Assembly (NCBI GenBank): GCA_947496355.1
Contig: CANMCO010000003.1
Coordinates: forward strand, 62,001-126,000
DNA length: 64,000 bases
Direction: 5' to 3'
Origin: an uncultured Aquimarina sp.
GTDB lineage: Bacteria; Bacteroidota; Bacteroidia; Flavobacteriales; Flavobacteriaceae
Shown here piece after piece: positions 17,214-24,309 of this stretch; the stretch's first letter is position 1; every line of letters starts with the position of its first letter. The translations under genes were made by a program, and so were the position numbers. The notes beneath the pieces are model-generated. The model saw only the letters and a program-made list of their open reading frames with translations, was not told where the DNA came from and searched no databases.

Positions 17214-18146
17214 TTATAATCCAAGTTCTTCTCTTAATACTTCATCCTTATTACTATTCTTACCCCAATATGCAGATTTAATACGTTTTATTTTGGTAGC
17301 TTTTGTAGTAAGTTCTTTTGCATTTGGACCAAAACCACTTTTAAAGGTTTCTGTCCAACTTTCTATTTCATGAGGAAATACAGTGTTATATGTAATGCTA
17401 ACGCTTCTATTAAGCTCAGGATATGAAATTGTATAGATAGTTGTTTTGTCTTGCTTTTGTGAAGTTGTTTTGGCAGTATAGGCTTTAATTTCCTTATGTC
17501 GTAATCTAGAATACTCAAAAGAAGGGATAATTTTAATATCTCCCTTTGGAAGATCATCTGGATTTACTCTAATTTTTGTCCAAAGCTCATTTTCTAAAAT
17601 GGCTTTATCTAAAGAAAATTCCTGATCTGCTTCATTCTGAAAGTAAGAATGAGACATCACCTCGAATTTTTTTCTGTTATTGAGTTGTGCATACACATGC
17701 CCACACCATTCCTGCATAGAACTAGAAATCTTAATCGCATGTTGGTTGTCTGATACAGGGTAAAACGTACTTTGCATAATAGAGTATGGGTAAATGCCCG
17801 TATTAAACTTTTTAGTAGCATTTAATTTTAGCACCGGTACATTATCTGTATTTTGACTGTCGGCTTTTACTTGTTCTTTAGGCAGAAAATCTTCTGTGAC
17901 GTAAATAAGAACCGCAGTTCCTTTTCGTATCTCTCCGTATCTTGCCTGTTCTAATTGATATGAAGTTATTTCTGCGTTACCAGCATACCAATATTTTTTA
18001 AAATCTTCAGAAATGCCCTTGGCAGATTCTTTGTCTTCTACAATAGTTTTTTCCTTGTTTTCGGTAGCTTCATCGGCCTTGATATTGCTACAAGCAATGA
18101 CGGCCAAAATGCCTAGAATTCCAAATAGTATTATTGACTTTCTCAT
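17214..18146 (-). CDS. Lipoprotein of unknown function
   Basis: 310 aa from the Met at 18146; the longer frame from 18203 overlaps maf and lacks a signal sequence at its start. The N-terminus MRKSIILFGILGILAVIAC is a lipoprotein signal with the lipidated Cys at about residue 19, so the protein is anchored to a membrane. The mature part begins with a charged linker, then a beta-rich domain with AQLNNRKKFEVMSHSYFQNE and SVSITYNTVFPHEIESWTE. I do not recognise a catalytic motif. Databases may carry the name septum formation inhibitor for such genes because maf is next door; nothing in the sequence supports it. Confidence 0.78.
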   Translation of the reverse strand: MRKSIILFGILGILAVIACSNIKADEATENKEKTIVEDKESAKGISEDFKKYWYAGNAEITSYQLEQARYGEIRKGTAVLIYVTEDFLPKEQVKADSQNTDNVPVLKLNATKKFNTGIYPYSIMQSTFYPVSDNQHAIKISSSMQEWCGHVYAQLNNRKKFEVMSHSYFQNEADQEFSLDKAILENELWTKIRVNPDDLPKGDIKIIPSFEYSRLRHKEIKAYTAKTTSQKQDKTTIYTISYPELNRSVSITYNTVFPHEIESWTETFKSGFGPNAKELTTKATKIKRIKSAYWGKNSNKDEVLREELGL

Positions 18147-18189
18147 GACTGTAATTTTTAAATTGCCTAAAGTGCAAATTACGATAAAC

Positions 18190-18777
18190 CTATGATGTAG
18201 CAAGTGTGATTAACGTTTCGTAAACAAGGTGAGTTGGTAGTCCCATTACATTAAAATGGCTACCCTCAATATTAGAAATCCCTATAAATCCAATCCATTC
18301 CTGTATACCATAAGCACCAGCTTTATCTAAAGGTTTATGCGTATTTACATAATAGTCTATTTCTTCTTTTGAAAGCTTTTTGAAAGTTACTTTGGTGGTA
18401 TGATGAACTACTTTTACCTCATTTACTGTCTTAAAGCATACAGACGTAATTACTTCATGAGTATCATCAGACAATGAAGCGATTATTTTTTTGGCTTCAT
18501 CAAGATTTTTTGGCTTTCCCAATGCTTTATTTTTATGCCAAACTATAGTATCGCTAGTAATTAAAATATCATTCGTGTTTAAATCTGTGAAAGCCTTAGA
18601 TTTTAGTAATGCCAAATAATCCGAAATCTCTTCGGCCTCAAGATTTTCTGGGTATACTTCTTCTATTTCTTTCAGTTGTATAGAGAAATCGAGGTCTAGG
18701 TCTTTAAAAAATTGCTGCCTTCTAGGAGATCCCGATGCAAGAATTATGTTGTGGTCTTTTAATAAATCTTTTAGCAT
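18190..18777 (-). CDS. maf: Maf-family nucleoside triphosphate pyrophosphatase
   Basis: 195 aa. The N-terminal ILASGSPRRQQF is the Maf signature; EEVYPE, the SKAF segment and SDTIVWHKNKALGKP follow in order. Maf proteins hydrolyse non-canonical nucleotides (dTTP/UTP or m7GTP-type) to monophosphates in the cytoplasm. The gene starts 3 bp after the stop of the UbiA-like gene, so the two are co-transcribed. Confidence 0.93.
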   Translation of the reverse strand: MLKDLLKDHNIILASGSPRRQQFFKDLDLDFSIQLKEIEEVYPENLEAEEISDYLALLKSKAFTDLNTNDILITSDTIVWHKNKALGKPKNLDEAKKIIASLSDDTHEVITSVCFKTVNEVKVVHHTTKVTFKKLSKEEIDYYVNTHKPLDKAGAYGIQEWIGFIGISNIEGSHFNVMGLPTHLVYETLITLATS

Positions 18778-18780
18778 AAT

Positions 18781-19683
18781 TTATTTAAGTACAAATTGAT
18801 AAAGTAGTAGAGATAATGAAGCTATAACCAGAATTATCTTTAATAAACCTTTAAGTAGAATAAGATTTTTATCTGATTCTGCGGTTAGACTCTTAATCAC
18901 AAAATATAATAAAGGGGCAACTAATAGTACCAACACAAAAATAACAGCTTGACTATTTGAAAAAAGATAAGTGTAAATATAATAAACAACAGCGGCTATA
19001 GGTAATGTTCCCAGTAGACCAACTAGCTTTATAGTTCTTATCTTTCCCATTGCTATGGGAATTGTTGTCATGCCTGTATTATGGTCTCTATCTATGTTTA
19101 GGCAATCTTTTATAATTTCTCTTAGTATTATAATGAGAAATGCAAATATTGCGTAATCTAGAATAATTGAAAATATTACTGTCTGAGATTCTCTGTTTTT
19201 TGCAGTTATTGCAGGAAGAAGATCAAAAATACCAACTGTAACCAAACTTAATGCAGCTAATAATCCAATAATAATATTTTTGACTACAAGTACTTCTTTT
19301 AAATAAGAAGCATAAATATAAAATATCCCAGATAGTACTACAAACAGTGCAGCAAATCCTGGTCTGCCTATAAGGTTGGCTAAATAAAACCCAATTAATA
19401 CCCCAATTACATTTAAAATAATAAACAATCGATTTGCAGATTTTTCAGTAATCGTACGATTGATTAAACTTTTAGAGCTTACATTTTCTTGATCGTAAAT
19501 TTCAATAATAATATTACCTGCAGCTGCAATTGAAAGTGTAGCAATAATTAGTAAAGCAATACCAAAACCATTTAATGTTATAGCAATACCGAAAGGCTCA
19601 AAAAGACCGTATTTAATACATAATTGGGCAAGAGCTATTATAAGCAGATTGTCATATTTTATAAGCTTTAAATAAGATAACAT
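18781..19683 (-). CDS. UbiA-family prenyltransferase-like membrane protein with altered first Asp motif
   Basis: 300 aa with about eight membrane helices, as in UbiA enzymes, which join a prenyl diphosphate to an aromatic or glycerol-phosphate acceptor. The second Asp motif region is visible as REIIKDCLNIDRD followed by GMTTIP. The first motif, NDxxDxxxD in active relatives, reads I60-E-I-Y-D64-Q-E-N-V68: Asn is lost, the first Asp is Glu and the last Asp is Val. Flavobacterial relatives normally show a form like NDIYDVETD. Either the substrate or metal chemistry differs or activity is reduced. It leads an operon with maf; a -7 element lies at 19708-19715. Confidence 0.8.
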   Translation of the reverse strand: MLSYLKLIKYDNLLIIALAQLCIKYGLFEPFGIAITLNGFGIALLIIATLSIAAAGNIIIEIYDQENVSSKSLINRTITEKSANRLFIILNVIGVLIGFYLANLIGRPGFAALFVVLSGIFYIYASYLKEVLVVKNIIIGLLAALSLVTVGIFDLLPAITAKNRESQTVIFSIILDYAIFAFLIIILREIIKDCLNIDRDHNTGMTTIPIAMGKIRTIKLVGLLGTLPIAAVVYYIYTYLFSNSQAVIFVLVLLVAPLLYFVIKSLTAESDKNLILLKGLLKIILVIASLSLLLYQFVLK

Positions 19684-19707
19684 AGAAATGATAGGTTAAT
19701 TAGGCCA

Positions 19708-19715
19708 CAAATGTA
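19708..19715 (-). promoter_or_regulatory. -7 promoter element for the UbiA-like/maf operon
   Basis: The minus strand reads TACATTTG, matching TAnnTTTG, 25 bp before the start codon. No -33 TTG at the right distance. Confidence 0.5.
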
Positions 19716-19778
19716 ACAATTAATCCCAATTTCTTATGTATTAACATAGCGCGTCAAAACACCCGTTTATAAAGGGTT

Positions 19779-19813
19779 TTAATGATGTTAACGTTAATGA
19801 TGGGTTAATGACT
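19779..19813 (+). promoter_or_regulatory. Direct repeats, possible response-regulator binding site
   Basis: TTAATGATG occurs at 19779-19787 and 19794-19802, and TTAATGACT at 19805-19813. The last two share GTTAATGA with an exact 11-bp period. They sit about 45-65 bp upstream of the expected transcript start of the kinase operon. OmpR/PhoB-type regulators bind such 11-bp direct repeats, and the operon encodes one, so autoregulation is a reasonable guess. Confidence 0.45.
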
Positions 19814-19845
19814 GTGTTTTTTTTAGTTTCAATAGCTCTTTATTC

Positions 19846-19853
19846 TACTTTTG
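19846..19853 (+). promoter_or_regulatory. -7 promoter element for the kinase/regulator operon
   Basis: TACTTTTG matches TAnnTTTG. No good -33 TTG is present, which fits a promoter that needs an activator. The 5' leader would be about 75 nt. Confidence 0.5.
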
Positions 19854-19933
19854 ATCATATCAATCAATCAAAAAACGAACGGTTATTAAATCAAAAGCTT
19901 TAGAGAAACTAGATAAAGAGCAGTAATCCGATT

Positions 19934-21337
19934 ATGAAAAAACAAAAAATAAATATATTAATTACAACCTCTGTTTTGGCTTTATTGGCATTATCTGGTA
20001 TTCAGGGATATTTGATTTATAATACATACCAATTAAAAAAGGATGTGTTTATCAAGGAAACCAAAAAATCTGTTTCTAGAATTGATAATACCAAAGAGAT
20101 GGATTCTCTCGCAGAACTTTGGTATAATCATTTAACAGAGAATTTGGTCGCGTATAAAACAAATAAACTAATTAAAGAAGAGGCAATTACTAGGTTTAAA
20201 CCCTATACTGATTCATTAAATGATATTTTTAAGGATTACTATACTAAGGAAATTAACAAAGTTAATCTTGGATATGAATTAAAATATAAAAAAACAATAA
20301 AGAGTATTGTTTTGTTTAATGATAATGTTCTAGATACTATTTTTTCTGCAAAAGGCGGAAATAATTACTTTTTGTTTGGAGAAAATTTCCCTGACAATGA
20401 GGGGAATATGATTAGTAAGGCTCGATGGTTTACAGAACATGATTATGAAGATGATAATACTGGTAATGGTGAAGTTTTTAGGACTAAACTTGATATTGAA
20501 ATTAGAACGCAAGACTCAATAAATATAATTGGCTGGAAACGTATAGTTTTTGGACAAATGGCAAGTCTTTTTGTGTTTTCCATACTGTTGTTTCTGTTTA
20601 TGGTCGCTCTATTTTTTTACTCGATTAAAGTTTTAATTAAACAAAAGAAAATAGCAGATGTAAGAAATGATTTCATTAATAACATTACACACGAGTTAAA
20701 AACTCCTCTTGCGACTTTAAGCATTGTTTCCAAAAGTATAAGAAACAAAGAAATACAAGATTCTTCAGAAAAGTTTTCTAATGCTCTGGATATTCTGGAT
20801 AGACAGAATAATCGATTACAAAAACTGATTGATCAGGTAATGAATAATGCGTTAGGTTCTGAAGGTATTGTTTTGTCTAAAGAAGAAATTTCTGATAAAC
20901 GGTACTTCGATGAAGTATTGGAAGATTTTAAATTATCAGTCAAGGATAAGCATGTCGAACTCAATACTCAAATAGAATTAAAAGAAGTAGCTCTAAATAT
21001 TGATAAATTTCTTTTTACTACGGCCATCCTCAATATTTTGGATAACGCAGTAAAGTATGGTAAAGAGAAAGTACAAATAAGCTTGCAAACTACACTGAAG
21101 AATAATAGTTATGAAATTATAATTAAGGACAATGGTATTGGGATTTCAGAAAAAGAACAAAAAAAGATTTTTGAAAAGTTTTATAGGATAACCTCAGGAG
21201 ATATTCATGAAGTCAAAGGATTAGGGTTGGGATTATTCTATGCCAGTCAAATTGTTAAAGCGCATCAAGGAGATATTACACTTGAAAGTAAGCCAAACGT
21301 AGGAACCATATTTGTTATAACCATACCAATCATTTAG
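19934..21337 (+). CDS. Membrane sensor histidine kinase
   Basis: 467 aa. TM1 8-29, a periplasmic sensor region of about 175 residues, TM2 207-230, then HisKA and HATPase_c. The H-box is INNITHELKTPLA with phospho-acceptor His253. The N-box is ILNILDNAVKYG, the G1-box DNGIGIS, and the G2-box GLGLGLFYA. The periplasmic region has no named sensor fold I can recognise. It autophosphorylates and should pass phosphate to the regulator that starts 5 bp downstream. First gene of a five-gene unit ending at the terminator at 24180-24222. Confidence 0.93.
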   Translation: MKKQKINILITTSVLALLALSGIQGYLIYNTYQLKKDVFIKETKKSVSRIDNTKEMDSLAELWYNHLTENLVAYKTNKLIKEEAITRFKPYTDSLNDIFKDYYTKEINKVNLGYELKYKKTIKSIVLFNDNVLDTIFSAKGGNNYFLFGENFPDNEGNMISKARWFTEHDYEDDNTGNGEVFRTKLDIEIRTQDSINIIGWKRIVFGQMASLFVFSILLFLFMVALFFYSIKVLIKQKKIADVRNDFINNITHELKTPLATLSIVSKSIRNKEIQDSSEKFSNALDILDRQNNRLQKLIDQVMNNALGSEGIVLSKEEISDKRYFDEVLEDFKLSVKDKHVELNTQIELKEVALNIDKFLFTTAILNILDNAVKYGKEKVQISLQTTLKNNSYEIIIKDNGIGISEKEQKKIFEKFYRITSGDIHEVKGLGLGLFYASQIVKAHQGDITLESKPNVGTIFVITIPII

Positions 21338-21342
21338 TAATT

Positions 21343-22023
21343 ATGAAGCATATATTATTAGCAGAAGATGATTTTGATTTCGGAAGTATCTTAAAACAGT
21401 ATTTAGAGCTTCATGATTATAAAGTAACCTGGGCTACAAATGGAAAAGAAGCTTTAGATAAGTTTGGTGAGAACCACTTTGATATATGTGTGTTTGATGT
21501 TATGATGCCCAAGATGGATGGTTTTACACTTGCAGAGAAAGTAATCAATATTAAGCCAGAAATTCCTTTCATTTTTCTCACTGCAAAAAAAATGAAAGAA
21601 GATAGAATAAGAGGATTAAAATTAGGAGCAGACGATTATATCGTAAAACCTTTTGAAGCCGATATTTTGGTATTAAGACTTCAAAATATTTTAAAAAGAA
21701 CAGGCAAGTTTCTACCTAGTAAAAAAGACATAATTACCATAGGTCAATATAGTTTCGAGCCTGAGAACCATCAATTAAAATTTGGAAAAGAGTCTCAGCG
21801 ATTAACAGAAAAAGAAGCCATCTTAATTCAATATTTGTGGGAACATAAAAATAATATGATTAAAAGAGAAGATTTGCTTAGTGATGTATGGGGTAATGAT
21901 GATTTTTTCTCGGGAAGAAGTATGGATGTATTTATTAGTAGGTTACGTAAATATTTTAAACAAGATCAGAGTATTACTATAGAAAGCGTAAGGGGAGTAG
22001 GACTTACTTTTAAAACCGAATAA
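21343..22023 (+). CDS. OmpR/PhoB-family response regulator
   Basis: 226 aa. Receiver domain 1-120 with acidic pair Glu8-Asp9-Asp10, phospho-acceptor Asp52 (FDVMMPKMDGF), and the conserved Lys in VKPFEAD. A winged-helix DNA-binding domain follows (about 130-225: LTEKEAILIQYLWEHKN, SRLRKYF, IESVRGVGLTFK). It is the cognate partner of the preceding kinase. The 11-bp direct repeats at 19779-19813 are candidate target sites. Confidence 0.95.
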   Translation: MKHILLAEDDFDFGSILKQYLELHDYKVTWATNGKEALDKFGENHFDICVFDVMMPKMDGFTLAEKVINIKPEIPFIFLTAKKMKEDRIRGLKLGADDYIVKPFEADILVLRLQNILKRTGKFLPSKKDIITIGQYSFEPENHQLKFGKESQRLTEKEAILIQYLWEHKNNMIKREDLLSDVWGNDDFFSGRSMDVFISRLRKYFKQDQSITIESVRGVGLTFKTE

Positions 22024-22054
22024 TCAAATCATCAAAATTAAAAAAGCGAACCAT

Positions 22055-23254
22055 ATGAAACCATTAATTCACCTAGTAGCATTTCTAGTCATTTTCGTAT
22101 GTCAATCACAGACATCAATTGATTCTTTGGATAGTGCACTTTCAAGAATTTATAATAAAGGGAACCTTCAAGGTTTTGGAGCCGCCTTGGTAACACCTAA
22201 TGAAGTGATATTTCATAAAGGATATGGGTATGCAGATGTAGCAACCAAAAAACCATATACCTTACAAACCATTCAAAATATTGGTTCTGTATCAAAAACA
22301 TTGATAGGAGTATCTTTAATGAAAGCTATCGAAATGGAAAAAATAACTTTAGATACCCCAATAAATGATATTTTACCTTTTAAAGTTGTGCATCCTAAAT
22401 ATCCTAGTACTCCAATATTGGTCCGGCATTTAGCAACTCATACATCTGGTGTTTTGGATACCCAAGCCTATCTAAAAAGCTATGTTCTGGAGCATCCAGA
22501 GGCAATTAATGAATCTGATTATACAAAAAAAGAGTACAAGGGAATAATCGGTATGACTAAGAATAAAGATTATGATCTCGAAGAGTTTCTAAAAAATCAT
22601 CTCATTGCTCAAGGACAATGGTATAAAAAATCGAATTTTTCAAAATATGAACCAGGTGAACGTTATGAGTATTCCAACGTTGGATCTGCATTGTTGGCTT
22701 ATGTATTAGAAGTGGCAACAGGTGTTTCTTTTACAGAATTTACACAACAATATATTCTTGACCCTCTAGGAATGATGGATTCTGGATGGAATTATGATGC
22801 TATAGATGTGAATAAGCATGCTAGTACTTATTTTTCTAGTGGGCACAAAGTGCCAGAATATAGTCTCATTACGTATCCTGATGGAGGGTTTAGAACCAAT
22901 CTTGATGATTTTACAACGTATTTTCAGGCTATGATGCGTGGATATTATGGAGAAGAAACAATTCTAAGAAAGCAATCGTTTGCAGAAATGATGAGACCAC
23001 AGCTTACCAAAGAACAATTTAATACCAAAGAACTGAAGGATAATTATGGTTTTTTTTGGGAAAGTAAACCTAGCGGTACAATAGGTCATGGGGGATCAGA
23101 TCCAGGAGTGGTAACGTTAATGTATTTTAATGGACGAAAGAAACTAGGTGCGGTTTTGTTCTGTAATACCGATATGGACGGAAGTAAAGAAGCCAAAAAG
23201 GATGTTATCCAAATTTGGAATCAAATTAGAAAATTTCAAAAAAATAGTCAATAA
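22055..23254 (+). CDS. Secreted class C beta-lactamase-like serine hydrolase
   Basis: 399 aa. Signal peptide 1-18 (FVCQSQ). The active-site set is S78-V-S-K81, Y206-S-N208 and HGG in GHGGSDPG. These serine hydrolases act on D-Ala-containing peptides, esters or beta-lactams in the periplasm; the length and motifs fit the beta-lactamase/DD-carboxypeptidase-like group, and the actual substrate is open. It lies 31 bp after the regulator gene in the same operon, so its expression is probably tied to the two-component system. Confidence 0.88.
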   Translation: MKPLIHLVAFLVIFVCQSQTSIDSLDSALSRIYNKGNLQGFGAALVTPNEVIFHKGYGYADVATKKPYTLQTIQNIGSVSKTLIGVSLMKAIEMEKITLDTPINDILPFKVVHPKYPSTPILVRHLATHTSGVLDTQAYLKSYVLEHPEAINESDYTKKEYKGIIGMTKNKDYDLEEFLKNHLIAQGQWYKKSNFSKYEPGERYEYSNVGSALLAYVLEVATGVSFTEFTQQYILDPLGMMDSGWNYDAIDVNKHASTYFSSGHKVPEYSLITYPDGGFRTNLDDFTTYFQAMMRGYYGEETILRKQSFAEMMRPQLTKEQFNTKELKDNYGFFWESKPSGTIGHGGSDPGVVTLMYFNGRKKLGAVLFCNTDMDGSKEAKKDVIQIWNQIRKFQKNSQ

Positions 23255-23271
23255 TCAAAAAACGAATAATT

Positions 23272-23709
23272 ATGAAAACACTAATTTTATTTGTAGCAAG
23301 CCTTATTTTGGGCATATTATCCACCAAAGCACAGAAAACAACAACATCATCTAACTCATCAACCACAGTCACTGTAAGTGTTAATGAAGATGAGAAAAAT
23401 TACCATCGATCTTTTGCTATTATAGACATGGATAATATCTTTAGAATCAAAGTAAAATTCATGGAGTCGCTTCAAAATGATGTAAAATCATATCTCATTG
23501 ATCAATTTGGAAAAGATAAAATGGTAATAGATTCTGATACTTATCTATGGAGCAAAGAAATAGATAATGAAGAATTATACGAAGTGCGACTTAAAGAAAA
23601 TAAACTAAGGATTAATGTCAATAAAGAATTGGCATCAGATAAATTGCTTAAAAAGTTTGAGCAGATGGGTAAAGAACTAAAATCTTTGACTTCAAAAAAA
23701 GATAGTTAA
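23272..23709 (+). CDS. Small secreted protein, paralogue of the next gene
   Basis: 145 aa with a signal peptide (cut near residue 20, after TKAQ). The mature part has a Ser/Thr-rich start, then KNYHRSFAIIDMDN, VKSYLIDQFGKDKM, LWSKEI and a helical end. The downstream gene shares the same order of features (signal, Ser-rich, KNY, a KxFLxDxxxxKM-like helix, TxxW, E/Y-V-x-L-K-x-x-K-L, terminal helix), so the two are paralogues. No known domain is recognised. It follows the serine hydrolase by 17 bp. Confidence 0.8.
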   Translation: MKTLILFVASLILGILSTKAQKTTTSSNSSTTVTVSVNEDEKNYHRSFAIIDMDNIFRIKVKFMESLQNDVKSYLIDQFGKDKMVIDSDTYLWSKEIDNEELYEVRLKENKLRINVNKELASDKLLKKFEQMGKELKSLTSKKDS

Positions 23710-23739
23710 CCAATCAATCACAATCAAAAAATGAATATT

Positions 23740-24156
23740 ATGAAAACAATCATCTGTTTATTAAGTTTAGTATTTGCGGTTTCTACGGGAACTGCTCAAA
23801 AGTCATCAAATTCTAAGGTTTCTATAAATTATTCTAGTGATGAGCCAGGAGATAAAAATTATAAGGTAAACATTGCTATATCTAATACTAATGATACGTA
23901 TACTTTGAAGGCTAGTTTTCCAATTGCCAAAACGAAAAAACTCAAAGAGTTTCTAAAAGATCATTTAGATTCTAAAATGACGAAAAATGGAACAGGGCAC
24001 ACTTGGATATATACTACTAAAGGGGAAATAGGATATACAGTAAAATTAAAGAAAGGTAAGCTTAATGTTTTTATGGATAAAGAAGCTGTATCTGCAGATT
24101 TAGTTGAAAACTTAATAGATATGTTTAGTGATCTAAAAGATATAGTGAAGGAATAA
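23740..24156 (+). CDS. Small secreted protein, paralogue of the preceding gene
   Basis: 138 aa from ATG 23740; an ATG three codons earlier is possible, but the upstream paralogue starts at the equivalent MKT. Signal peptide 1-19 (TGTAQ). The mature part carries DKNYKVNIAIS, LKEFLKDHLDSKM, HTWIYTTKGEIGYTVKLKKGKL and a C-terminal helix, aligning along its whole length with the preceding protein. Function unknown; the pair may be ligands, substrates or sensors of the kinase or the hydrolase. Last gene of the operon, followed by a terminator. Confidence 0.78.
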   Translation: MKTIICLLSLVFAVSTGTAQKSSNSKVSINYSSDEPGDKNYKVNIAISNTNDTYTLKASFPIAKTKKLKEFLKDHLDSKMTKNGTGHTWIYTTKGEIGYTVKLKKGKLNVFMDKEAVSADLVENLIDMFSDLKDIVKE

Positions 24157-24179
24157 TGCTTGTATCGTTTTATTGTAAG

Positions 24180-24222
24180 AGCATCGAACCAAGGTTTAAT
24201 CTTAATTCGATGCTTTTTTTTT
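24180..24222 (+). terminator. Intrinsic terminator of the kinase/regulator operon
   Basis: A 9-bp stem (AGCATCGAA / TTCGATGCT, 17-nt loop) is followed by nine T residues. It defines the operon end. Confidence 0.88.
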
Positions 24223-24309
24223 GTTATTAATCATAGTGTGAAATCTATTTTTTTGAAATATTTTATGAAATATTCGTTATGAAGTTACTAACCGTAACAA
24301 ACTCATAAA

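Noticed and set aside
18147..18203. Longer start of the lipoprotein gene at 18203
   Set aside because: It overlaps maf and would bury the lipoprotein signal sequence; the Met at 18146 gives a proper lipobox.
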